This document shows, one piece after another, positions 1-8,276 of a stretch of 32,592 nucleotides of DNA (position 1 is its first letter; each line of letters opens with the position of its first letter). Where the stretch lies: positions 1 to 32,592 of the forward strand of contig NZ_WMBA01000081.1 of NCBI RefSeq assembly GCF_009707865.1, given 5' to 3'. A program made the translations under genes and the position numbers. The notes beneath the pieces were generated by a model. It was not told where the DNA came from. It saw only the letters and a program-made list of their open reading frames with translations, and ran no database searches. Origin of the DNA: Amycolatopsis pithecellobii (lineage in GTDB: Bacteria > Actinomycetota > Actinomycetes > Mycobacteriales > Pseudonocardiaceae).

Positions 1-1
1 C

Positions 2-736
2 CACCGCGCGCCTTGGGACAACACCGGCACCCGGACCCCGACCCCCCCCGGCGAAGGCGGCTGGCAGCCACTGGCTCCCTCCCCGATCCCCTTCGCCGGG
101 CTGGCCACCCCCACCGAGATGTCCACAAAGGACGGAACCAGGATTCTGGAGGACATCGAACGCGCCGCCCGCAACGCCCACCACGCGGGCTACGAAGCCA
201 TCGAACTCCATGGGGCCAACGGATATCTGCTCCATGAGTTCCTCTCCCCGCTGGCCAACCATCGCACCGATGAGTGGGGCGGCGACCTGCAGGGGCGGAT
301 GCGGTTTCCGGTCCAGATGGTCGAAGCCCTGCGCGCGGGCTGGCCGGACGGCAAACCGGTCCTCGTCCGCCTGCCCGCCACGGACCTCATCGACGGGGGC
401 CTTACGGTGGACGACATGGTCGCCGTCGCGACCCGGATGGGCGCGGCCGGCGTCGACCTGATCGACCTCGTATCCGGGGCGCTGATCCCCGATGCCTCGC
501 GCGCGGCCGAACCCTTGCACAACGCCCGATACGGCCCCCGCTTCCGCGAAGCGGGGGTTCACATAGCGGCCTCGGGCCTGGTATCCGAAGCGCACCACCT
601 CGATGAAGCAATTCCCGATCTGGTGGACGCGATCCTCGTCGGGCGGGCCACCCTGCGCGACCCGTATTGGGCACTGCGCGCCCTCGACGCGGAACCTCGC
701 GAGTCGTGGCCGAAGCAGTACCACCGCGCGTTCTGA
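2..736 (+). CDS. Old yellow enzyme family NADH:flavin oxidoreductase, 5' end outside the window
   Basis: The reading frame is open from base 2 and ends at a TGA at 734-736, so 244 residues of a C-terminal part are present; the true start lies upstream. The first ATG at 119 is internal, because the preceding codons encode PSPIPFAGLATPTEM, typical of the OYE active-site loop. The segment HGANGYLLHEFLSP followed by N-RTDEWGG is the OYE/YqjM signature near the FMN and substrate pocket. Near the end, AASGLVS and ILVGRATLRDPYW match the FMN-phosphate binding strands. OYE enzymes reduce activated C=C bonds (enones, quinones, nitro compounds) with NAD(P)H through FMN. The next gene starts 25 nt downstream, so the two are probably co-transcribed. 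The substrate is unknown. Confidence 0.9.
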   Translation, partial: HRAPWDNTGTRTPTPPGEGGWQPLAPSPIPFAGLATPTEMSTKDGTRILEDIERAARNAHHAGYEAIELHGANGYLLHEFLSPLANHRTDEWGGDLQGRMRFPVQMVEALRAGWPDGKPVLVRLPATDLIDGGLTVDDMVAVATRMGAAGVDLIDLVSGALIPDASRAAEPLHNARYGPRFREAGVHIAASGLVSEAHHLDEAIPDLVDAILVGRATLRDPYWALRALDAEPRESWPKQYHRAF

Positions 737-761
737 CACCTATCGAATCGTGAGGAGAACC

Positions 762-1796
762 ATGAGGGCAGCGCGAATCACGGCGTTCGGCGGACCTGAG
801 GTCCTGGAGATCGCGGAGGTCCCGGCTCCCGAGGCGGGTGCGGGCGAGGTACTGGTGCGAGTGCGCGCCGGCGGGCTGAACCGTGCCGACATCCTGGTCA
901 GGGAGGGGCGGTTTCCCGAAGCGCCACCGCCTCCGATGATCCTCGGGGTCGAGGGCGCGGGCGAGATCGCCGCGCTGGGCGACGGCGTTTCCGGGTTCGC
1001 CGTGGGAGACCGGGTCGCGATCAATCCGATGAGGACCTGCGACGAGTGCGAACAATGCCGTCGTGGCCACGACAATGCGTGCGCCCGCCTGCAGTTCGTC
1101 GGGGAACATTTCGACGGAACCTATGCGGAGTACATCGTGGTGCCCGCTCGCAGCGTCATTCCGGCCCCCGCCGGGCTGAGCCACGAGCAGCTGGCCGCCG
1201 GCGTGCTGGCGTATATGACGGCCTGGCACATGCTCAAGACCCGCGGTCAGGTGCGACCCGGTGAGACGGTGCTCGTCGTCGGCGCGGGCAGCGGGGTCGC
1301 GAGTGCGGCGGTGCAGGTCGCGAAGGCGCTGGGCGCGACGGTGATCGCCACGACCGGTACCGAGCGCAAGGCGGAACAGGTCCGTGCGCTCGGCGCCGAC
1401 GAAGTCATCAACTACCGCGCCGAACCGGATTTCCCTGAGACGGTGCGCAAACTGACCGGTGGGCTCGGGGCCGATCTCGTGCACGAAACGGTCGGGCGGG
1501 CGACCGTGCAGAAGTCCATTTTGTCGTTGCGCCACGGCGGCCGGCTGGTCGGCATGGGCTCGCATACCGGCAGGACGGCGGAGCTGGACCTGTCCAGCCT
1601 GTACCGGCGGGAAATCTCCGTCTTCGGTTGCCACGCCTCGAATCTCGCCGAAGTGGCGGAGTTCCTGCCCCTGCTGGCCGACGGCACACTCAGCCCGGTG
1701 ATCGACTCGGTCTTCCCACTGGACGCCGTGGTCGAGGCCGAGGCCCGGCTCGACGCACCAGACCGCTTCGGCAAGGTGGTGCTCGCCATCGATTGA
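762..1796 (+). CDS. Zinc-binding MDR-family oxidoreductase (quinone reductase / alcohol dehydrogenase-like)
   Basis: A 344-residue medium-chain dehydrogenase/reductase. The ATG at 762 is chosen because GTGAGGAG lies just upstream; the frame continues 5' but overlaps the OYE gene. The N-terminal GroES-like domain carries four cysteines at about residues 93, 96, 99 and 107 (CDECEQC...C), the structural zinc lobe of alcohol dehydrogenases. The usual catalytic-zinc histidine in the GHE motif is replaced (GVEGAGEI at 62-69), so catalytic zinc is probably absent, as in quinone oxidoreductases. The Rossmann motif VVGAGSGVASAA lies at about 172-183. Likely reaction: NAD(P)H-dependent reduction of a quinone or enone, or oxidation of an alcohol. 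It follows the OYE gene by 25 nt and ends 3 nt before a convergent gene. Confidence 0.88.
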   Translation: MRAARITAFGGPEVLEIAEVPAPEAGAGEVLVRVRAGGLNRADILVREGRFPEAPPPPMILGVEGAGEIAALGDGVSGFAVGDRVAINPMRTCDECEQCRRGHDNACARLQFVGEHFDGTYAEYIVVPARSVIPAPAGLSHEQLAAGVLAYMTAWHMLKTRGQVRPGETVLVVGAGSGVASAAVQVAKALGATVIATTGTERKAEQVRALGADEVINYRAEPDFPETVRKLTGGLGADLVHETVGRATVQKSILSLRHGGRLVGMGSHTGRTAELDLSSLYRREISVFGCHASNLAEVAEFLPLLADGTLSPVIDSVFPLDAVVEAEARLDAPDRFGKVVLAID

Positions 1797-1799
1797 CCT

Positions 1800-3014
1800 C
1801 TAGACGAGGTCGGATACCGTGCCGCGGATACCGAACAGCGACTTGCCGTAGATCTCGGCCGCCACCTCGGGGTTGAGGATGCCGTGCCGGCTGCCGGCTT
1901 CGATGTCGCGCCAGATGCGCTGCAGTGGGTTGGACTCGCCGAAGCTCGAAGCGCCCTGGGCCGAGCACACGAGGCGGACCGCCTCACGGGCGTGGATCGC
2001 CGCCATCCCGGCGTCCATCCGCATCCGGGCCCTGGCGTCGTAATCGGGGTACACCCCGGCCTGCGCGGCCTCGTCGAGGTCCGCGGCCGCCCGGTAGGCG
2101 TGCAGCTGGGCGGAGTCGGCGAGCGACGCCGCCTTCGCCGCGGCGAGCTGGATCGTGGGTGCCTCGGCCTGGGAGGTGTAGTTCGTGAAGGTCAAACCTC
2201 GCCGCGGGGCCTTCTCCGCCAAGATATCGATCGCGGCGGCGGCCAACCCGAGCTGCGGCCCGGTCAGCGCGAGCGCGGCGGCCGGCACGAACGGCGCCCG
2301 GTAGAGCACCTCGTCGGTGAAAGGCGTGGCGTAGCGGCCGTCGATGGCGTCGGGGACGGAAAGGAAGCGGTGCGCCGGCACGAACACGTCCTTGCCGACG
2401 AGCGTGTTGGACGCGGTCCCGCGCATGCCCGTCACGAACCAGGTGTCCTCGACGGTGAGCTCCGCCATCGGGGCGAGCACGATGCCGACCCCATCCGGGG
2501 TACCCTCGGCGTCCGGCCTGGTGACGCCGAGGACCGCCCAGTCGGCGTGGGCGCAGCCGGAAGCGGGGAGCCAGCTCCCGCTCACCCGGTACCCGCCGTC
2601 GACCACCTGGGCGGTGCCGGACGGGGTCACCACGCCGGCGACCCTGGCCTCGGGGTTGCCGGCCCAGACGTCGTCCTGGGCCTCGGCGGAGAAGAGACCG
2701 GCGAACCACCCACTGGCGTTGAGCAAGGTGGTCACCCACGCGCTGGAGCCGCAGGCACGACCGACCTCACGGCTGACCTCGAGCAGGGTGCGGAAGTCGG
2801 TCTGCAGACCGCCGTAACGGGCGGGCCGCGTCAGTGCGAGCAGGCCGGCCCCGGCCAGTGCGCTGATGTTCTCGTCGGGCACCCCGCGTTCGCGGTCGGT
2901 GCGCTCGGCGTTACCGGCCAGCAGCGGTCGCAACGCGGCGGCACGCTCGACGAGTCCGGCCCGCACTGTGCGCGCGGCGTCGGTGGTGCGGGGGGCGTCC
3001 ATGATGATGCTCAT
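1800..3014 (-). CDS. Acyl-CoA-dehydrogenase-fold flavin-dependent monooxygenase (group D, HsaA/HpaB-like)
   Basis: About 404 residues with the acyl-CoA dehydrogenase fold. The N-terminal helical part has LRPLLAGNAERTDRERGVPDENISALAGAG and then PARYGGLQ. A beta-barrel part follows (GVVTPSGTAQ, then GSWLPASGCAHADW), and a C-terminal helical bundle ends with AQGASSFGESNPLQRIWRDIEAGSRHG. This ending is typical of two-component flavin hydroxylases such as HsaA, DszC and NcnH rather than of true acyl-CoA dehydrogenases, which carry a catalytic glutamate. The ATG at 3014 is preferred because GGAG sits 5 nt upstream; a GTG at 3020 is also in frame. Such enzymes hydroxylate aromatic substrates with reduced flavin supplied by a partner reductase. 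It lies 74 nt downstream of the PucR-type regulator gene. The substrate is unknown. Confidence 0.85.
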   Translation of the reverse strand: MSIIMDAPRTTDAARTVRAGLVERAAALRPLLAGNAERTDRERGVPDENISALAGAGLLALTRPARYGGLQTDFRTLLEVSREVGRACGSSAWVTTLLNASGWFAGLFSAEAQDDVWAGNPEARVAGVVTPSGTAQVVDGGYRVSGSWLPASGCAHADWAVLGVTRPDAEGTPDGVGIVLAPMAELTVEDTWFVTGMRGTASNTLVGKDVFVPAHRFLSVPDAIDGRYATPFTDEVLYRAPFVPAAALALTGPQLGLAAAAIDILAEKAPRRGLTFTNYTSQAEAPTIQLAAAKAASLADSAQLHAYRAAADLDEAAQAGVYPDYDARARMRMDAGMAAIHAREAVRLVCSAQGASSFGESNPLQRIWRDIEAGSRHGILNPEVAAEIYGKSLFGIRGTVSDLV

Positions 3015-3088
3015 CGTCACTCCGAGGGTTCGTACGGGGGCACTCGAAGTAAAGCCCGGCTCCGGATGCGATCGCTTGGTCTGCGGGC

Positions 3089-4411
3089 TCAGGATCCCGG
3101 GCTACCTTTGACCTCGAGCACCAGGTCGCCCAGTTCCTCGGCGAGCGCCAGTGCGTTGTAGAGCGCGAAGTGGCGCTCGTCCAGGTCGTGTCCCAGCACC
3201 TCCTGGGCCCGCTTCACGCGGTAGGTCACGGTCCCTCTGGCCACGTGCAAGCGCCGGGCGACCTCCACCAGGCTGCGCTCGGCGGCGAGGTAGTGGTACA
3301 GGGTGGTCCGCAGCGCCGCTATCGATGTGCTGCGTGCGGAAAGCCCACCGAGTTCCCGCCGCACGAATTCACCGGCCGCCTCGAGATTATTGACCAGCAA
3401 CGCGATGACGGCGACGTCGGCGTAGGCGGTGACAGGCCGGGGAACCCGCCCGGCCTCCTGCCGCAGCAGCTCGAGTTTCTCCGCGCGCTCGGCTTCGCGG
3501 TGAGAGCGGCGGAAGCCCGCGATGCCGTCCACGGGGGTGCCGAAAGCCGCTCGGATCCGTTGCCGTGACAGCGCTTCCGAGATGGTTTCCCACGAACTCG
3601 CCGGGCCCGTGCCGGTGCCCCAAGCCCACACTCGTCCTGAGGCCACGGGGACGACCAGCGTCGTGGTGGCGCCACGGGCCTGGAGCGCCTCGATCGCCGC
3701 CGCCGGCAGCCGGGAACTGCTGTCCGGCGAATCCGACCACACCACCACCGCTTCGTGGGTTCGGCGCAGGTCGTAGCCGAGAGCGCGCGACGTCTGGCTG
3801 ACGTCGGCCGTCGTCGCATCAGCCAGCAGGGAACGCACGATATCGGCCCGTGCCGCGGCGGCGCTGGTGCTCCACACCTCGTGCTCCGCGAGGTAGGTGC
3901 GGATCATGGTGTCGGAAAGGTCGTCGACGTAGGAGAACAGCTCGCGGGAGGCCGCCGTGACCTCCTCGACCGCCACCTCCGGGTCGACCAGTTCGGCACA
4001 GGCTCGCAAGACCGCCTCGGTCGTGGCGGCGTGCCCGATTCTGAGGCCCTGCAACACTTTTTCGAGCGGTACGGCCCGGTGCACGAACTCGCGGATGCCT
4101 TCCAGGGTCGCCTCGGCGGGGCGTGCCGCCGGGCCTTCCACCAGCGCGACCAGCGCTCCAAGGGTGGTCGCCTCATTGCCCCGGCGGAGCAGCTCGATGG
4201 CGGCCGGGTAACCGCCGAGGGCCGGCACGCCGTCGACGATTCGCCGTACGACAGCGGAACTCAGTTCGATCGCCCAGCGCACCGGGTCCGCACCGACGCG
4301 CGCGACGGCATCCTCGGCGAGCGAGCGGGGGCCTGCTGCTTGGTCGATCCCGACCTCGCTCTGCGGGCGTAGCCGCGCGATCCAGGCGCGCCGCCGACCG
4401 GTCCCGGCCAT
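3089..4411 (-). CDS. PucR/CdaR-type transcriptional regulator
   Basis: A 440-residue regulator with the ATG at 4411; an upstream extension in this frame would run inside the azoreductase gene. Residues about 25-150 resemble the helical RsbRD/PucR N-terminal region. About 170-290 form the CdaR GGDEF-like region (LLADATTADVSQTSRALGYD...AVVVW). Residues 367-428 form the C-terminal PucR helix-turn-helix (LYHYLAAERSLVEVARRLHV, then RGTVTYRVKRAQEVLG). Proteins of this family are usually transcriptional activators that respond to a pathway metabolite. The azoreductase stop codon lies 2 nt before this start, so the genes are co-transcribed and probably translationally coupled. It may regulate the azoreductase-monooxygenase block; no operator was recognised nearby. 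Confidence 0.9.
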   Translation of the reverse strand: MAGTGRRRAWIARLRPQSEVGIDQAAGPRSLAEDAVARVGADPVRWAIELSSAVVRRIVDGVPALGGYPAAIELLRRGNEATTLGALVALVEGPAARPAEATLEGIREFVHRAVPLEKVLQGLRIGHAATTEAVLRACAELVDPEVAVEEVTAASRELFSYVDDLSDTMIRTYLAEHEVWSTSAAAARADIVRSLLADATTADVSQTSRALGYDLRRTHEAVVVWSDSPDSSSRLPAAAIEALQARGATTTLVVPVASGRVWAWGTGTGPASSWETISEALSRQRIRAAFGTPVDGIAGFRRSHREAERAEKLELLRQEAGRVPRPVTAYADVAVIALLVNNLEAAGEFVRRELGGLSARSTSIAALRTTLYHYLAAERSLVEVARRLHVARGTVTYRVKRAQEVLGHDLDERHFALYNALALAEELGDLVLEVKGSPGS

Positions 4412-4413
4412 GC

Positions 4414-5049
4414 TCAGGCGGCGGCGAGCGCCTTGCCCGCGTCCCGGGCCGCCGCGAACGCCTGTGCCCGCATCGACGCGGCCAGGTCCGTGAAATTGTC
4501 GAAGTCCGGCAACACCCCGACGAGCGTGAACTCGCGCTCGATCACGGTCAGCTCGGCGCCCCACACGTCGGCAAGGATGCGGCGCATGAACGGCGTCGCG
4601 TGATCCCAGCCCTCGCGCGGCGTGCCGGGCCCGTACGCCCCGCCGCGGGCCGTCACCAGCACGGCCTTCTTGCCCTCGAGGAACCGCTGCCCGTGCGCAC
4701 GCGGATCGGTCCAGACCAGGTCACCGTAGGTCTTGAAATGCTGCGAGACGCCGTAGTTGTACAGCGGCACGGTGAACAGGAGCGCGTCGGCGGCGAGCAG
4801 CTCGTCGACCAGGGTGGCGGCCAGCGCGGCGGCCTGCTTCTGCGCCGGGGTGCGTTCGGCATCGGGAAGGTCACGGGCGCTGACGGCGGTACCCCATGCG
4901 TCCGCGGGCAGGACATCGACACCGATATGGCGCCGCTGGACCGGGTCACCGGGGCGGGCCGCGAGCCACTCCTGCTCGACGATGTCACCGATCTCGCGGG
5001 TGGCGGAGCCCTCCGTCTGGATGCTGGCGTCAATGCGGAACAGAGTCAT
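4414..5049 (-). CDS. azoR: FMN-dependent NADH:quinone oxidoreductase / azoreductase
   Basis: A 211-residue flavodoxin-fold protein of the AzoR family, about the usual length. The N-terminus MTLFRIDASIQTEGSATREI matches the FMN-phosphate loop region of the family. PLYNYGVSQHFKTYGDLV at about 95-112 and TARGGAYGPGTP at about 132-143 correspond to the FMN-contact segments PMYNF and SRGG of AzoR. These enzymes carry out two-electron reduction of quinones (and azo dyes) with NADH and are cytoplasmic. The start has AAGGA 7 nt upstream. The gene follows the amidohydrolase by 114 nt and overlaps functionally with the downstream regulator. It could protect against quinones made by the neighbouring hydroxylases or supply reduced flavin; that role is inference. 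Confidence 0.88.
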   Translation of the reverse strand: MTLFRIDASIQTEGSATREIGDIVEQEWLAARPGDPVQRRHIGVDVLPADAWGTAVSARDLPDAERTPAQKQAAALAATLVDELLAADALLFTVPLYNYGVSQHFKTYGDLVWTDPRAHGQRFLEGKKAVLVTARGGAYGPGTPREGWDHATPFMRRILADVWGAELTVIEREFTLVGVLPDFDNFTDLAASMRAQAFAAARDAGKALAAA

Positions 5050-5163
5050 TGAGAGTCCTTTCTCACTTCAAGCTTTATGAACAGCAAGAGACCTGGCGGG
5101 CACTCGTCGGTCTGATCCTCCGGCTCCCCGCGGGCGATGCGGATGGGCGAGCTTGCCGGTGAG

Positions 5164-6516
5164 CTAGTCGAGGACCAGCTGGCCTTCGAACCGCAACTCC
5201 TCGACCGAGCTGCCCGCTTTCGCCAAGAGGCGGTCGCGGCTGTCTTCGCCCTGACGCACGAGTGCGGGCCAGTCGACGTCCACCAGCTCCCCCGCCCACT
5301 TACGCAGCCGGCCGTCGACCACGACCGTCTGCACGTCCCGGGCCGTCGCGTAGCTCACCGCCGCGCCGAGTTCGGACGCGATGGGGCGCAGGTGCTCGGT
5401 GCTCAGCAACACCAGATCCGCCTTCGCACCGGGCTTGAGCACACCGATACGACCGGCGAAATCGGCTGCCAGCGCACCGCCGGCTGTGGCGGCACGCAGC
5501 GCGTCGCGCACTCCCCATGGACGCGGCACATCCGCCTCACCCGCTTGCGTCGCCGCGAACGATGCGCCACGTTGCGCGCTCATCAGCTGACGCATTTCTT
5601 CGAAAAGGTGGGAGCCGTACTCGAACTCGTTGTCACTGCTGAGCGCCACCTGTACACCGGCTCGCTCGGCTTGGAGCACGGGAGCCGCGACACCGAGCCC
5701 GTAGTGGGGGTCCGAACGCGGCGCCACCGCGACCGCCGCGCCGGAGTCCGCGATCCGGGACCATTGTGTCCCGGACAACCCGGCACAGTGGTCGAGCGTG
5801 AACGACGGCCCGAGCAGGCCACTGTTGAGATAGGAGTCGAGATCCTCCACCCAGCCGCCGATCTCCGCGACCACACCCAGTCCGTGCTCGACCGCGAATT
5901 TCCAGCCCTCCACCGTGGGAAAGGCCTGCATCAGCCGGATCCGGGTCAGGTCGTCGTCATAAGCGGTGCGCAGCTGGAGCAGCAACGGAAGAAGGTGCTC
6001 GTCCGGCTGGCCCATGCCCACACCGGCCGCGAAAACGGTCCGGATACCGGCGGCGCGCAACGCCTCGATCGCAGCCTCCGCGTGCTGCGCCGAGCGGACG
6101 TTGTGGTTGTTGTCGACGATCGTGGTGACACCCTGATCGAGGGCTCGCGCGGCGGTGAGGGCCTGCCCGATGGCGACGTCCTCCGGAGTCATCAGCGGGG
6201 CCAGCTTCCCATGCGTCAGGCTCATGTAGGTCATGAAGTCGCTGTCGGGCGAAACCCCGCGCAGCGCCCCCTCCCACGCGTGCACATGTCCGTCGATCAG
6301 CCCGGGGATCGCGATCGCCCCGCCGGCGTCGATCACCAGCGCGTCGCCCGGCCGGCCGGCCCGCGGACCGAGGTCGCGAATGGTGTCGCCTTCGATGACG
6401 ATGTCCCCGACGAAATCACCGATCCCGGCGTCCATGCTGATCACGTGGACGTTGCCGAGCACCACCGGCCGGCCGGTGGTCCACTGCTGCGGAACAGAGT
6501 TGTCCGAAAGATTCAT
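5164..6516 (-). CDS. Amidohydrolase family protein (ATZ/TRZ/cytosine-deaminase-like)
   Basis: A 450-residue metal-dependent hydrolase. After a small N-terminal beta domain comes the first metal motif IPGLIDGHVHAW (HVH at 77-79). It is followed by TLDHCAG (His about 243) and SSDNEFEYGS (Asp about 291), the ordering seen in the ATZ/TRZ and SsnA group of deaminases and chlorohydrolases. Two adjacent ATG codons exist, at 6519 and 6516. GGAGG lies 4 nt before the second and only 1 nt before the first, so 6516 is preferred. The stop codon of the upstream hydroxylase overlaps the first ATG, indicating translational coupling. Probable chemistry is hydrolytic removal of an amine or amide group, or cyclic C-N opening, on a heterocycle. 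The exact substrate cannot be deduced. Confidence 0.87.
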   Translation of the reverse strand: MNLSDNSVPQQWTTGRPVVLGNVHVISMDAGIGDFVGDIVIEGDTIRDLGPRAGRPGDALVIDAGGAIAIPGLIDGHVHAWEGALRGVSPDSDFMTYMSLTHGKLAPLMTPEDVAIGQALTAARALDQGVTTIVDNNHNVRSAQHAEAAIEALRAAGIRTVFAAGVGMGQPDEHLLPLLLQLRTAYDDDLTRIRLMQAFPTVEGWKFAVEHGLGVVAEIGGWVEDLDSYLNSGLLGPSFTLDHCAGLSGTQWSRIADSGAAVAVAPRSDPHYGLGVAAPVLQAERAGVQVALSSDNEFEYGSHLFEEMRQLMSAQRGASFAATQAGEADVPRPWGVRDALRAATAGGALAADFAGRIGVLKPGAKADLVLLSTEHLRPIASELGAAVSYATARDVQTVVVDGRLRKWAGELVDVDWPALVRQGEDSRDRLLAKAGSSVEELRFEGQLVLD

Positions 6517-8147
6517 CATTCCTCCGTGAATGGTGGGGTGTTCGTGCGCCAGCCCGCCGCGGCGAGGCTGCCGGCGAGCTCGTCGACCAGCGCGGGCAGG
6601 TCGTCGATTTTTTCCGCGGTGCCGAAGACGTAGTGGTCGGGCCGCGCGAGGTACGCCTTGCGGCCGTTGCCCCGGAACCACAGGTCGTAGTCGCCGTCGA
6701 GGTCGATGAGCGCGCCGTCCGCGGTGCCCCGCGTGACATGCACGAACCGCATCCCGAGCCGGTCGAGAAGACGGCGCTGCGCCGGGGTGAAGATCGCGCG
6801 GTCCACGCGGTGCCTGGAGACGATGCGCCACCCGCGTTCGACCACGTCGTCCAGTTTTCGCACCACACCGGCGTTGACCACCCGCGCTTGCAGCCCCGGC
6901 CGGCCATCGCCGCCGAGCGCTTCGATCGCGGCCGGTGCACCGGCGGGTGTCACGATGCCCGCACCGAGCCGCGGGAAGATCGCGGGCGGCGGCATCGTCC
7001 CCGCCCGGATCGCCTCGTCGCGGGCCGAGGCCGCGACCGGGTCCGTCATCGTCACCAACTGTCCGGTGGCGATCGAACGGCGGGTGAGATCGAGGACATG
7101 CGGCGCGCGCTCGGTCTGATACGTGTCGAGCAAGCTGCCGTCCGCCTGGCCTCGCAGCACGGCGGCGAGTTTCCAGCTCAGGTTCACCGCGTCCCGGATC
7201 CCGGAAAGCATGCCCTGGCCCATGAACGGGGGTTGCGTGTGCGCCGCGTCTCCGAGGAGGAGGACGCGGTCACGCCGCCACTGCTTCGCGACCGTGCTGC
7301 GGAAGTCGTAGACGGCGCGCCGGATGATGATCGCGTCCGCCGGGGTGACGCCCCATTCGGCGAGCAGGCCCCAGGCGAAGTCCTCCCGCTCCAGGGATTC
7401 GCGGCTCTCCCCTTCGAGCGCCGTGTACTCCCAGCGCGACCAGCGGGCTCCGTTCCAGCGACCGGCGAGCACGGGCCGCGCGGGGTCGAGCACCTGGGCC
7501 ACCTCGGGCAGTGATTCGAGATCCCGATCGGGGTCGAGTTGCTCGATGTCGAGGACCAGATGCGGGTTCGGGAAAAGGCCCAGATCGTCGAGTTCGATCT
7601 CGAGCGCGCGGCGCACGAAGCTACCCGCGCCGTCGGCACCGAGCACATATCGGGTGCGGATCACGACCGGTTCCGCGTCCGGTTCCTCGCGATGTCGGGC
7701 GGTCACGGTGACGCCATCGGCGTCCTGGGCGAGGCCGGTCGCTTCGAGTCCCATCACCACGCGGGCACCGAATCCTCGTGCCGCGCCGTCGATGAGCGTC
7801 TCGATTTCGGGCTGGAAGGAGATGTAGTCGGGCTTCCAGCCGTGGCCGTCCTCACCGAGGTACCGGCTCGTAAGCGGCTTTCGTTGTGCGTCGACGAGCC
7901 GGAAATCCGCGATGGCGCGGGCGGCGATCTCGACCTGCTCACCGATGCCGAGACCCTGAAAAGTCCGCAGCGTCTCCCCGTCGAGGTGACCGGCGCGCGG
8001 CAAGCCGAACAGGCGCGGGTGCTTCTCGATCGCGAGGACGTCGAACCCCTGTTGGGCGAGCAGAGCCGCGGCGGTCATCCCCACCGGGCCGTAACCGATG
8101 ACGAGGACATCGGCCTCGAACACCCGGGAACCTGCGTCATTGCTCAT
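6516..8147 (-). CDS. FAD-dependent aromatic-ring hydroxylase (MhpA/PheA-like class A monooxygenase)
   Basis: A 543-residue class A flavoprotein monooxygenase. The GxGxxG motif is GYGPVG at residues 18-23. The DG motif is GADGAGSFVRRAL at about 170-182. The FAD-ribityl GD motif is LLLGDAAHTQPPFMGQGM at about 296-313. A C-terminal thioredoxin-like domain of roughly 140 residues follows, as in MhpA and resorcinol or pentachlorophenol hydroxylases. The ATG at 8147 is chosen over an in-frame GTG at 8162, because GGAGAGG covers that GTG and sits about 6 nt from the ATG. These enzymes use NAD(P)H and O2 to hydroxylate phenolic or hydroxypyridine rings ortho to an existing hydroxyl. The gene is first in the leftward block and divergent from a GntR regulator. 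Confidence 0.92.
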   Translation of the reverse strand: MSNDAGSRVFEADVLVIGYGPVGMTAAALLAQQGFDVLAIEKHPRLFGLPRAGHLDGETLRTFQGLGIGEQVEIAARAIADFRLVDAQRKPLTSRYLGEDGHGWKPDYISFQPEIETLIDGAARGFGARVVMGLEATGLAQDADGVTVTARHREEPDAEPVVIRTRYVLGADGAGSFVRRALEIELDDLGLFPNPHLVLDIEQLDPDRDLESLPEVAQVLDPARPVLAGRWNGARWSRWEYTALEGESRESLEREDFAWGLLAEWGVTPADAIIIRRAVYDFRSTVAKQWRRDRVLLLGDAAHTQPPFMGQGMLSGIRDAVNLSWKLAAVLRGQADGSLLDTYQTERAPHVLDLTRRSIATGQLVTMTDPVAASARDEAIRAGTMPPPAIFPRLGAGIVTPAGAPAAIEALGGDGRPGLQARVVNAGVVRKLDDVVERGWRIVSRHRVDRAIFTPAQRRLLDRLGMRFVHVTRGTADGALIDLDGDYDLWFRGNGRKAYLARPDHYVFGTAEKIDDLPALVDELAGSLAAAGWRTNTPPFTEE

Positions 8148-8185
8148 GTTGTTCCTCTCCACTGCGGACCATCACAGCGCGAATC

Positions 8186-8212
8186 TTTCGTTAAGTCAAG
8201 AGATTAACGAAA
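8186..8212. promoter_or_regulatory. Perfect inverted repeat, likely GntR operator
   Basis: TTTCGTTAA at 8186-8194 and TTAACGAAA at 8204-8212 form a perfect 9-bp dyad separated by 9 bases. It is AT-rich against a very GC-rich background. It lies 39 nt upstream of the hydroxylase start and 65 nt upstream of the GntR gene, inside the 129-nt divergent intergenic region. Position and symmetry suggest the binding site of the adjacent FCD-type GntR repressor. That assignment is inference. Confidence 0.65.
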
Positions 8213-8276
8213 ATCTGCGTATTGGCGATTGATACCAGAGTTGGGGTAGCTTGTGCCAGAAGATCGGGGAGGTGCG

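Noticed and set aside
1884..3161. Long rightward open frame of 425 codons opposite the group-D monooxygenase
   Set aside because: Antisense shadow with Gly/Arg/Val-rich composition and no domain; the leftward frame has clear family motifs.
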